64,000 bases of DNA from Aquatica leii (Eukaryota > Arthropoda > Insecta > Coleoptera > Lampyridae): assembly GCA_035610365.1 (NCBI GenBank), contig CM069434.1:124986895-125050894 (forward strand), given 5' to 3'. Made by a program: the position numbers and the translations under genes. The number at the start of each line of letters is the position of its first letter. Position 1 is the first letter of the stretch. The notes under the pieces are model-generated. The model was given only the letters and a program-made list of their open reading frames with translations, made no database searches and had not been told where the DNA came from. Shown here piece after piece: positions 11,485 through 22,320 of the stretch.

Positions 11485-12501
11485 CTAGGGGGCGTGTTTT
11501 TGATAAATGACTAATAACCGGGAACCGAAGAGGGGATAGGTCGAAACCATGATCGCGATTGAAGTTATTGGGGTGCTTTTCCGGAATTTTCTGTTGAAAA
11601 AGAATGGAAATTTGGCAATCAACGAAACATTATCAAAATCTATCTTGTGACCTGTAGTAAAATAATGTTCAGCAACCGCAGACTTGGAAATATACCTTTT
11701 CCTTATACAACGATCAGGTTCTGAAATGCGAGTAATGACGGAACGACCGGTTTCACCAATGTATACTAAACCACAAGAACAGGGAATTTGGTATACACCT
11801 TGAGATGAAAGTGTAGGAAATTTGTCTTTGGGAGAAGGAAGAATCTGAGAGATTTTGCCTGTCGAGTTGAATATGGGTTTAATACCATTCTTACGAAGGA
11901 GTTTCCCTATTTGATCTGTAACCTCGTGAATGTAGGGTAAAAAGGCCAATTTCGGGTTGGATTCGGGAGTAGAAATGTCCTTAGGTAATCGAGTACGTGG
12001 ATGTAAACGACGATTAATAACTCTATGAATATCTCGCTTTACATAACCATTGTTCACTAAGGTTCTAGTAAGATGACGGAGTTCTGAGTCTAGATTCTCA
12101 GGTTGACAAATAGAAAAGGCACGATGAACCAAAGATTCAATAACAGAACGTTTCTGTGCAGGATGATGATGAGACGAAGCATGAAGGTATCTGTCCGTAT
12201 GGGTGGGTTTGCGATAAACAGAATGGCCTAGAAGTCCGCCGGGCTTACGAGTCACAAGAACGTCAAGAAATGGAAGAGAACCATTACTTTCGATTTCCAT
12301 AGTAAATTTGATATCTAAGTGTTGATTGTTAAGATGATCAAGAAACTTAGACAATTCAAGATGACCATGAGACCAGACAATAAACGTGTCGTCAACATAT
12401 CTAAACCACACTTTAGGTTTTAATATTGATGATTCCAAAGCAACCGTTTCAAAGGATTCCATAAAAATGTTAGCTACAACAGGTGATAGAGGAGAACCCA
12501 T
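11485..12501 (-). pseudogene. Penelope-like reverse transcriptase with GIY-YIG endonuclease, 5'-truncated
   Basis: The frame opens inside reverse transcriptase at MGSPLSPVVANIFME, followed by the catalytic YVDD box (RYVDDTFIVW) near residue 35. The thumb/linker region is typical of PLEs (SLPFLDVLV, RKPTHTDRYLH). The C-terminal GIY-YIG nuclease has CGLVYIGETGRS near residues 247-258, followed by Arg and a conserved H (AVAEHYFTTGHKIDF). The N-terminal part, including the first catalytic Asp of the RT, is missing because a BEL LTR begins at 12509. The C-terminus runs into unrelated residues and may have shifted frame. Confidence 0.9.
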
Positions 12502-12508
12502 AGCAGCA

Positions 12509-12984
12509 TGTGTGATTGTTTATAGATTGTTTGTGGACTGTCTTAAGGTTGTTTGATAAATTAAAACTAAGTTTATTGATTATTACACTATATTAATTCA
12601 ATGTAAGTAGAAATTTATACACTTTACATCATCTTACGCGTTTCGATTATCTACATGAACTGACACAAAAAAAGGTTTCCTTAACAAGAAATTTATGGTT
12701 TCTTCATGATTGGTTGACATAGCTTATGTAATTAAAATTTAACCAATCGGTTGCAACATGCTAAAATGGTCTTGCACCTGAGTAAATATTTCTGAGTTAT
12801 TTACAAATTCATAGAAACTTTCATACTAAATTACTAAAACGCAGTCATGTATAAATATGATGTCTTTTACCAATGTACTTAAAGACGGATGTGTCAATCA
12901 GCATTAACTATAACTATTATTGGGTATACATTTCTAAGTAAGCTAAAATACAAACTACATACAATTTTACTTAAAGCGTCAACA
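12509..12984 (-). repeat. BEL 3' LTR
   Basis: Read on the minus strand it begins TGTTGACGCTTTAAG right after the purine-rich caagggtggcggca (12985-12998) and ends near ...CAATCACA at 12509. Its distal ~37 bases match the 5' LTR remnant at 18644-18680 (attgtttatagattgtttg). Confidence 0.75.
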
Positions 12985-13073
12985 TGCCGCCACCCTTGAA
13001 ACACTGTGCTGGTTCAACTTAATATGTCTCCAAATTCATTATTATTTATGGTTATAGGCAAAATATAACTGCA

Positions 13074-16000
13074 CTAAATAGGAAGCACACATAATTTAAC
13101 CACAGGTCGTTTATAAATGCCACAATTTGTTTTAACAGACACTACACGGATCACATTATCACTTCCTGGGTGAACTTGCACAACCCTGCCCAGGCTCCAC
13201 TTGATGGGTGGAAGATTATCTTCTTTGATTACTACCAAGACTCCTACCTTGACAAGCTGTGGGCCCTGGTGTTTCCATTTCTTTTTTACTTGCAGTTCGG
13301 AAATGTATTCCTTTGACCAGCGCTTCTAGAAATGCTGGGTCAATTTTTGAACTCGTTGAAAACGTGATAAATGATTATCGGTTTGATCATACAAATTTGG
13401 TTCTGGTAATGCCACCAAGCTCTGGCCGATTAAAAAATGTCCCGGTGTCAGAGGAAGAGGATCATTGGGATCACTCGATAATGGGGAAATAGGACGAGAA
13501 TTTAGGCATGCTTCAATTTGCGTTATTACAGTATTAAACTCTTCAAAAGTTAACGATGCATTGCCTACCACTCGTTTTAAGTGGTGTTTTAAGCTTTTTA
13601 CCCCCGCTTCCCAAATTCCGCCCATATGGGGCGCTCTACTTGGAATAAAATGCCATTTAATCCCTTGCTGATACATTTGATTCTGCAGATCGTCTTTTAT
13701 AGAATTAACAAACTTGTATATCTCTGTTTGTGCACCTTTAAAAGTTGTTGCATTGTCTGAATAAATATTTTGTACCTTTCCCCTGCGAGCCATAAATCGC
13801 TTTAGGGAAGATAGAAAATTTTCGGATGTTAAATCACTAGTTAATTCAACGTGAATTGCCTTAGTAGCAAGACATACAAACAAGCACACATACGCCTTAG
13901 AAATTCTAAAGTTTCGTGTTTTCCGATCGTGTAAATTAAATGGCCCGCAGTAATCTACTCCACAATTAGTGAATGGTTTAGAAGGAATTAAACGATAGTT
14001 TGGTATGTCAGCCATTACGTAATTTGTATCTCTAGGTTGTACCCGAAAGCAAGGGACACATTGGTGAACGATTTTTCGTACTAGATTACGACCAGATAGA
14101 ATCCAATATTTTTCTCGTAAGCTGGCTAGCAAATGCTGAGGCCCTGCATGCAGTAGCCGAATATGTTCTGTTTTAGCTAATAATTTTGCGAGGAGGTGAT
14201 TGCCTGTTATTAATGCTGGATGTTTTTTATGAAATTGATAATTGGATTTAGTTAATCTCCCCCCTACCCTTAATATATTATGTTCATCAATAAAGGGATT
14301 CAGATGTAACAGTTTGCTGTTTCCCTGAACTTGGTTACAGCGCTTTAACGATTTAATATCGTCAGAAAAGGTTTGAAATTGTGCGATTTTTAATAATATA
14401 CTTATGGAAAATTCTAATTCGTCACTCGTGAGAGGTCCATACTGTTTAATATTGTTTAATGTGTTTCGTTTGAACCTAAAAATATATGCAACTACTCGCT
14501 GTAGTTTATTTATTGACGAATATCGATTAAATAAATCATCACAGTTAGCTGAGATTAAGACCGTCAATTTAGGTTTTCGCATTTCCTTGGAATATTCTGA
14601 AGATTGCTGAGGGTTCTGTGGTTCAATTATCGGCCATTCTTGCATTGGCAATTTTAGCCATACCGGTCCATGCCACCATAAGTTTGAATCAGCTAACAGA
14701 GATCGGGAAGTGCCTCTTGAGATTAAGTCAGCAGGGTTGCTCTCCGTACGGATGTGACACCACTTTGCATCAGGAGTTAAATTTTGAATTTGCGATGTGC
14801 GATTAGCCACAAACACCTTCCACATATTAGGGTCGCCATGTAGCCATGGCAATACTATTGTTGAATCACTCCACAAATACGTAGAGTCGGTGTGTATATT
14901 TAATGCCGAATTCACCATTTTTACTAATTTTGCCAGTAATAGAGCTGCACATAGTTCTAGCCGTGGTATTGTAATGACCTTTATTGGTGCGACCTTTGAC
15001 TTAGCACATATCAGACTTGTGACTACTTCACCTCTTTTGTTTTCTGTGCGGATATATACACATGCTCCGTATGCATTATGTGACGCGTCAGCAAATCCAT
15101 GAATGCTTCTTTTAATTACATGGTCACATGTAACACGCCGGGGAATCTTAAGATGATTTAACCTATCCAAATTATTGTAAAACTGTTTCCATTCATTTTG
15201 AACGTTTACAGGAAGATTATCGTCCCATCCAATATTTAATTGCCATAGTTTCTGCAGAAGTACTTTAGCCACTATTATGACTGGCCCAATGAGCCCTAAG
15301 GGATCGTAAATTTGAGCGATCATGGAAAGGATAATTCTTTTATTTATCTGTTCCGGTAATTGGAGCCTTTGGATTTTGTAACTTAATAGATCGGATTGAG
15401 AATGCCATAAAAGGCCTAACGCCTGCGTTTCATTATTTTTCCCAATGTTGAGAATTACGTTTGAGTCTGCGTTTGTAATTTCGCGTAATAATTGGGGACT
15501 GTTAGACACCCATTTATTTAAAGAGAAACAACCGGTATTTAATATTAGCTTGATTTCATTATAAATGGTTCTTAATTCTGCAAGAGTATTGGCACCTGTA
15601 AGTAGATCATCTACATAAAAGTCCTTTAAAATTATTTCACTAGAATTGGAGTATTGTTTCTTATTTTTATAAGCTAACTCATGCAAACATCGGATTGCTA
15701 AAAAAGGAGCACTGGCGGTACCGTAAGTTACGGTGTTTAATTCAAATTCGCGAACTGGATTAAGGGTGTTTGACCGCCAGATAATTTTTTGCAGTTTCCT
15801 ATCGTCTGGGTGTACAAGAATTTGCCTGTACATTTTTGTGATGTCCCCGGCTAGCACATACTTATGAATTCTAAAACGCATAATAATAGATAATAAATCG
15901 TTTTGAATTGACGGTCCTACATATTGTAGATCATTCATGGAGATACCAGAAGTTGATTTACATGAAGCATCAAACTCTACGCGTAGTTTGGTAGTGATGC

Positions 16001-16589
16001 TTGATTCTTTATAGACGCAGTGATGTGGTATAAAATATGATATGTTATCGTCGACCGCATTTACCTCTGTCATGTGCCCTAACTTAGAATATTATTCCAT
16101 GAATTGAACATACTGCGTCCTAATTTCAGCGTTTCTATTTAATTTGTTTTCTAATGCAAAAAAACGTTTTAATGCGATTTCTTTGGAGTTTCCTAGATTT
16201 TTGATAGATTGTTTTAACGGTAACCGTACAATAAATCGCCCTGTTGCATCGCGTTGTGTAGTATTTTTAAATATGTTTTCCGCTTGCTGGTCGTCGCGCG
16301 AAAAAGATCTTGTCTGTGCAATTTCTTCCAAGTCCCAAAATTTTTGTAAACTCGCCTGAATTTCGTCATTTGTTACGAAATTACACTGCGTGCTCAAATT
16401 AATATGATAATATGGAATTGGACCAGACACAATCCAACCCAACAAAGTTTTCTGGAGTATGGGCTTGTTCTTTCCTAAATTTATTTGACCCGCCTTTATT
16501 AGCTGCCAAAAAGTATCGGCACCGATCAATAGATCTAGTTTATTTGATATGTTGAATTCAGAATCTGCTAAGGGAAGGTGCTTTATCAA
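13074..16589 (-). pseudogene. BEL/Pao pol: protease end, RT, RNase H, integrase
   Basis: The gene begins with the end of the retroviral-type protease domain (KLDLLIGADTFWQLI). An in-frame stop at 16092-16094 is followed six codons later by RT: LRVEFDASCKS, AGDITKMYRQI, and the catalytic FYVDDLLTGA. The Pao-type RNase H/A17 region follows (QIYDPLGLIGPV, HGFADAS, TIPRLELCAALL). The integrase zinc finger is LLHAGPQHLLASLR...CVPC. The integrase core has Asp in DYCGPF, Asp in YSDNATTF and Glu in GGIWEAGVKSLKHHL. The frame breaks near 13326, and the DUF5641-type end continues in another frame to the stop at 13074. Confidence 0.92.
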
Positions 16590-18159
16590 ACGATGTCGTT
16601 GGCAAGTTGCTTGTTATTTTCGATAAAATCAGGCAGGTAAGATTAATGTTAAATGAGCTAATGTTAGATTTTACATTGACCGCTGTACTGTATTTCACAT
16701 TACTTAGACTGTTGTTTACACCGCATATTGATACATCTATTTTGGATTGATTCAGGTTTAATTTTGTTGCAAGATCAACCGTAATAAAATTGCTTTGTGA
16801 TCCGCTGTCTAATAATGTCCGACAATTATGGTAATTTCCGAAACTATCCTGCACTTTGACTAGCGCCGTCGAAAGAACTATTTGATTTTTTAAGTTATGA
16901 ACGTGCGCAGATACTACTTGATTAGTTGACATTATGTTACTAGTGTTTTCAGCACTGGAGGAACTAGCTTCCTCAAAATGTAAAAGTGAATGATGGCGTC
17001 TTTTACAAACCTTACAATTAAATATTAATTTACAGGCCTTGGTGACATGGTTATCCTTTAAACAGTTAATACATAGTTTTTTAAGTTTTGATTCGGAAAA
17101 TCTTTGCTCTGGAGTGAGTTTTAGAAACGCTTGACATTGAGTTATGGCATGAGAGTTTGAACAGAAACTGCATTTTAACGAATTATCTATTGCGAGATAC
17201 GATTTGGTTGTTTCCCTATAAAAGGTGCGCTTTTGTTCAGTTTGAGGTTTTATGGTTTCTAATAGTCTACACCTTCGCTCTAAGAATTCAGAGAGTTCTG
17301 TGATTGTTGGAAATGTTGTTTGTTTAGTTGTGTGTGACTCCCATTCCCTACGTGTAACAGCATCTAGTTTGTTTATGATTAAGTAAACTACTAACCCATC
17401 CCAATATTTAACCGGTTGTTCAAGAACTTCCAAGGCGCGTATGTGCTTATTTAAACCGTCATGTAACAATCTCATTTGTGTATGCGATTCTTTTACTAAT
17501 GTGGGTAAACTGAAAAGTGCTCTTATATGATTGTTAACCAATAAAATTTTATTTTCAAACCGTTTTTGTAGCATTGACCATGCAGTTTTATAATTTGCAG
17601 TAGAAACCTCTAATGATTGTAAGAGTTGAGACGCTTCACCCTTTAATGATAGGCGTAAATAATGGAATTTTTGAATATCAGAGATTTGATTATCGTTATG
17701 TACTATAGAAGTAAAAGTGTCACGAAAATATAACCACTGATCGTAAGAGCCGTCAAACGTAGGTAGCGGTATTGGTGGTAATTTTACATTTTTTGAAACA
17801 GAACCATTTGAGGTAGCTTGTGCTAGTAACCCCGATTCGCCTTGTGTGAGATTAACTAGCGTAATATTATGTAGCAAACGCTTAGCGCGGGCAAGGTACT
17901 CAAAATATTCATCCTCAAATGATTGACGTTCTTTGTCGTGTTTATTTAATTCGCTATCCGTTTCTGCGATCTCTAACCTTTCAATTTTTGTTTGAATTTC
18001 ATCAAATTTATTTAGTAATGACTCTATTTCTTTAATTCGATCTTCTAGATTAAATGTATCAACTCGAGATTCGTCTACTTTATCAAGGTACGTTTTAAAG
18101 CGTGTTAAACTACTCTTAAATTTACCGCGTGTAGCAATTAATTCTTTTAGTTCTGACAT
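16558..18159 (-). pseudogene. BEL/Pao Gag with start of protease
   Basis: The start is ATG 18159. The 533-codon frame has an N-terminal coiled-coil region (IEXLLNKFDEIQTKIERLE-like), then the DUF1759-type Gag core (PLPTFDGSYDQWLYFRDTF near residue 132). Two CCHC-like knuckles follow (CSFCSNSHAITQC, CINCLKDNHVTKAC), and then an aspartic protease active site LLDSGSQSNFI near residue 451. The frame ends about 30 bases into pol because of a one-base shift near 16590; BEL elements normally use one continuous frame. Confidence 0.92.
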
Positions 18160-18643
18160 TCTAAATGTGTATTAAATTGTCAAACTTGATTATGATTGTT
18201 TAACTAGTTATTAGAGCTTTGATATAATTTTGTAATTAATAAATAAATCACAAATTTTGTTTCGCGTGCATTATAGTTTATAATAATTTTCCAAGTATTT
18301 AATTAATAAATAGTTTGTTTTGATATTATAAGTTTTATAAGTGATAAACGCGTGCCAATTATATTAACTGGTATGCAATGCAATATCCTAATTTCGATTT
18401 TTGATAATAATGAATTGTTTAAGACCGACAATTTGGTGAAAGTTAAATGATTATCACGCAAATTATTAACATGTCTTTGTATTAAAGGATTAGTGTTTTA
18501 CGTAAGATAAAGGAAACGGACTAACCTTGTTTGTATTGCAGCATCCTCCAGGTAGTAGTCTGCTGAAGTAAACTTTTGCACTTTACGGCGTTTTAACTGC
18601 GTTTTTATTATTGCGTTAATTCAAATTTGATTCGAAGGACCAA
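18160..18643 (-). other. BEL 5' leader with primer-binding site
   Basis: AT-rich untranslated leader between the 5' LTR remnant and the gag ATG. Next to the LTR remnant the minus strand reads TGGTCCTTCGAATC (18642-18629), starting with the TGG expected to pair with a tRNA CCA end. Confidence 0.7.
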
Positions 18644-18680
18644 TGTTGATTGTTTATAGATTGTTTGTGGACTGTCTTAA
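18644..18680 (-). repeat. BEL 5' LTR remnant
   Basis: Only the LTR end next to the primer-binding site survives (tgttgattgtttatagattg). It matches 12509-12545. At about 18681 similarity stops and the PLE inverted terminal repeat begins, marking a deletion junction. Confidence 0.75.
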
Positions 18681-18681
18681 C

Positions 18682-19013
18682 GTTTCTTCTTAAGTCACTT
18701 CTACAGAGTTTAGAATCTGGCTTGGTTCACAAGTTGATTACCTAACTCGGTAGTGGTTCTCTGTTAGATTTTCGTTTGCTTTTTCAGGTTATCGTTTTCT
18801 TTCTTACCTTTTCATAGTTTAGGTTATGGCTTGTTTTACAAGTGGATAACCTAACTTTTGAGAAGTTCTTAGTTAGATTTCGATTGCTTGTTTGAGTTTT
18901 GCGATTTATCTCACGCCCTGATGAAGCCCCTTACGAAAGTGGGCGAAACGTTGGCAGCTTCGGTTGCAACTATGACACGGTCCAAACCCGGAAGACATTC
19001 TAATGTTAGTATA
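18682..19013 (+). repeat. Penelope-like terminal repeat (right, inverted copy)
   Basis: Reverse complement of 11085-11415. Together the two bound the PLE, with its coding strand on minus. The 5' half of the PLE coding region, expected between this repeat and 12501, is missing. Confidence 0.85.
18918..18949 (+). ncRNA. Hammerhead-ribozyme-like core (right PLE repeat)
   Basis: CTGATGA (18918-18924), stem II agcccc...gtgggc, GAAAC (18945-18949). Same arrangement as the other two PLE copies. Confidence 0.55.
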
Positions 19014-19826
19014 GATTCCGGCCGTGGAAGCCTTCGCTATTACATAAACACAAAATAGCTGTGAAATCTTACCACTTGCAGAAGATTCTTCTTCGGTAAA
19101 AAAAAAGATAATTTTATTAGAACTACACTTTTTACAAACGTAATTAATATTAAATACTATAAGAATAAGGTAATAATTATATACATAAAAGTCGGGAAAA
19201 TCTCACATTACTGAAAACGAGCTAAACTGAAATACGAGACACTGTGCCTAGTATTTTAAAGCTCTGAGTCAAGTAAGAGATTTGATTGTGTACCCTGCTG
19301 TTTGCTTTATTATCATTAAAAGTTAACTGCGTTGGCGAAGTGTTTACATTCTGTTCAATAACCGAACCCGCGGCAAGTAGAAGCAACTTCACATCTTTTC
19401 TCCTTATAAACTAGCGCCCAACACGCGGCCTATTTAAATTTAAAGAAGTGATCAATTATTGACGGAAGTTTTCCTATTTAGTGATAGTAAAATACTTGTA
19501 AGTAATACTTGCGTTCCGAGAAATGGTATATATTTTGACCCTTAACGATAGCTGGTAAAACTTTTACTTGATTGTACTGTATTATTGTGTAAAACTTTTT
19601 TTTTATTGAAATCAAACAGTGTCGTGGTTTCGAAGATTTATTTGCAAGTTTGTAATTAATTTTAAATTTTAGCACAAGATTCAATTAATGCAAAAGTTTT
19701 TAAATCCGCACCAGTATTTTTGCGCTGTTTATTAACGGATTTATCTTTCTCTGTATTATTTCATTAACCTTCGCACGTTTGTTAAAATATTTAATTATTT
19801 TTATTGTGGTTTACGAGTAGACTTGT
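19014..19826 (+). other. Probable LTR/leader region of decayed Gypsy
   Basis: No gene. The sequence tagcgcccaac at 19411-19421 is one base from the common Gypsy tRNA-Lys primer-binding site TGGCGCCCAAC and lies about 405 bases before a gag-like start. This suggests the outer Gypsy LTR ends just before 19411. LTR limits were not resolved. Confidence 0.35.
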
Positions 19827-21160
19827 ATGTCTCATAAGTCAAATGAATTGCCAAAAATGACAGAGCAAATTACTATGAGTGATGTTCAATTTCAAGGGTT
19901 ATTAGAAAGCGATTCCGAGAACGAAAGAAGGAAATTTTTCAAAATTTGCCTCTCGTTTTGATGGAAAGAAAGATTCAGATGTCAATGCATTTATTATTAA
20001 ATATTTATTAAAACATATAAAGAGTGTACAAACGTGTCAGATACTAGCGCACTCCCAGGATCACCAATGCTGTTAGACGGCTTTGCTGCTTCCTGGTGGC
20101 AAAGAGCAAAATATAACGTTAATACTGATACCTGGCCAAAAGCAGTTGATCTGATTCGTTTAACTTTTGAACCCAAGAAACCAGCCTATCGTGTATATCG
20201 CGAACTGTTTTCTTCAAAATAAAGTGCAAGGACTCCAACCGATGTGTTTGTAAGTGTCGGCAAATTCTTGTGCATCTACCAAAAGGTACTTTAAGTGAAG
20301 TGAAGAAAAGATTTGGCGTGACAAAATAAAAACTTTTAATGACTTATTTAATTATCGAGATCAGTGGAAATGATTGTGGTAGAAAAAGGTGTATTCGAGG
20401 GCAGGAAACCCTTGGAAAAACCACTCAAAGACCCGAGTGCTAGTACAGTGAGTGTTCGGTGCCGTTATTGTAAAGTGTTTGGTCATTCCATCGATGAATG
20501 CAAAAAACTTGCTCGTAAAGCGATTGACAAGAGTGAATCAACTACGTCGCTCAAAACGGAATCAATTTCCCAACATTTGTGGAACACCCGGTTACGTTCG
20601 ATCTAAATGTCCAAAGTGCAACGTGTCCAAGTATGCATTTATAAATTTTAGTGAATTCAGTGTAAACGCAATATCTCCTTCTCCTAGACCAATAGTGTTT
20701 ATTGACGTTTTTAATTCTCGCGGGTTTGGAATTCTGCATACGGGAGCCAAGCAAAGTGTCGCCAGCCGATCATTATATCAAGTGCTAAAAGAAAACATTT
20801 GTGCGTGATCGAGTTGTAGTTAAACTAGCTGACCGCAGTAACACCGAACAAGATGTTATGGTAGCGACAGTAAACGTACTTTTAAAGAATCGCGTAATAC
20901 CTACAAAATTGATTATTTTGGCTAACTCGCAAGTTCAATCAACATTGTTAGAGATTGAATTTATGCAAAATTCTGAAATGGTTATCGATGTTGCTCAAGG
21001 AAAATGACGTTTCTCTACTGACCCAACACAAGATTTTGTTCTTGATTTCGAAACCTCTATGGAAGATACAATTCCTCTTTCGGTTCATGCGTTCAACACG
21101 CTTCGTGCTGATGAAGATACTATGTTAAGTAGAAAAGACGTTATTCAACTAAACGCTTCT
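19827..21160 (+). pseudogene. Gypsy Gag/protease remnant (outer element)
   Basis: A Gag-like frame starts at ATG 19827 (MSHKSNELPKMTEQ) and shifts frame before 20034. The capsid-like part follows (LPGSPMLLDGFAASWWQRAK; YRVYRELFSSK). A zinc-knuckle-like CRYCKVFGHSIDEC is at about 20457-20500. After more frameshifts a protease-like FGILHTGAKQSVAS (20730-20770) has lost the catalytic Asp-Thr/Ser-Gly (HTGA). Several stops make it non-functional. Confidence 0.7.
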
Positions 21161-21307
21161 TAGCATTTATTTACAAGTAATAGTTGTGAAAATTTATTAA
21201 AACTGTTAAAATTAATCAAGGCGACTTTCATTAACCCAGAAATCGATAACATTTCAGAAGCGGGATATATTACACTCAACGTTCGGCGATAAGGTGATCT
21301 TTTAATA

Positions 21308-22320
21308 ATGGAGAAAAACATGGCGGAAAACAATGGTGGTGCTGACAGGTTTGAATCATTTCAAAGGAGCTTACAAGTAGAGGGCGCAACTATGGTGACA
21401 GACAATGGTCGTTTAACTAATGTTATAATGCAAATAATGGAGGAAAACAGAAGAAAAGACGAAATGTTTGCTAATCTCATTTCACAAATTACAACTTCAC
21501 AAAATCAGAACAGAAGTGAAGCAACCACGGAAATGAATCACAAAGAAATGGCTGCATATCATATTATGCCTGACAAAAAATATAGAAACATACGATGGTG
21601 AGTCAAAAACGCATGGACGTGAATGGATTACAAGTTTACAAGGTATGAGAGTTTTACACAAATGGCCAGAACAATTTGCACTCGAGACAGCCCGATCACA
21701 TCTAACTGATGTAGAATATCATTGGTATCAAACACACAGTGCAAAATTACAAACTTTTCAAGAGTTTGTGAACGAATTTGAAAAAATGTTTGTGGGTCGA
21801 GAAGATACGGCAAGTAAATGGAAAAAAATGAACGAACGGGTACAAAGGAAAGGTGAATCCCTAAATAAATACTTTCATGAAAAGAATAGATTATGTATCG
21901 AAGTGGGGCTCGAGGATACAAAGAAACAAATTTTAATTGGATTATGGGATCGCACACTAGCAAACGTGACAATGGCGAGACATCAAGCTAATGCGGTCGA
22001 ATTATTACACGACCTCCAAGATTTTCTTAGTGTAAACGAAGAAAGATTGTCGAGAATAAAGCCCGACAGAGACAGAGACAAGACAAAATGGGTGAAACCA
22101 CAAGGAGCGAACGTAGAAGCGAGAAATTACAAAAGTGGAGGAATTAAGAAGCCTACAGAAGAGACTTCAGATAAACGTTGTTATAACTGCGGAGAAGGTT
22201 CACACAAAAGCTGGCAGTGTGATAAACCAAAAGGATTAAATTGTTATTCGTGTAAAAGAACGGGTCATATTAGTAGAGACTGTCCCGAACGTACAAAAGT
22301 CAAGGTTGAAAAGAAGATGG
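21308..22320 (+). pseudogene. Gypsy Gag (inner element)
   Basis: The N-terminal frame 21308-21601 (MEKNMAENNGG) contains a short coiled-coil-like stretch and breaks. The Gag core continues from 21645 with RSHLTDVEYHWYQTHS and FVNEFEKMFVG. Two CCHC zinc knuckles follow, CYNCGEGSHKSWQC and CYSCKRTGHISRDC, around 22180-22280. A shift near 21600 separates the two parts. Nucleocapsid and protease are in one frame. Confidence 0.85.

Larger units (their letters stand above)
12509..18680 (-). mobile_element. BEL/Pao LTR retrotransposon inserted in a Penelope-like element
   Basis: A near-complete element on the minus strand: primer-binding site (18629-18642), gag, protease, RT, RNase H, integrase, polypurine tract (12985-12998 complement) and a 476-bp 3' LTR at 12509-12984. 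The 5' LTR is reduced to about 37 bp (18644-18680) and then switches abruptly to PLE terminal-repeat sequence. The coding region has one frameshift, one in-frame stop and a second frameshift, so this copy is inactive. Confidence 0.9.

Noticed and set aside
13259..15102. Plus-strand frames within the BEL pol region (for example 14618-14806, 14797-15102)
   Set aside because: Shadows of the minus-strand pol gene with no independent support.
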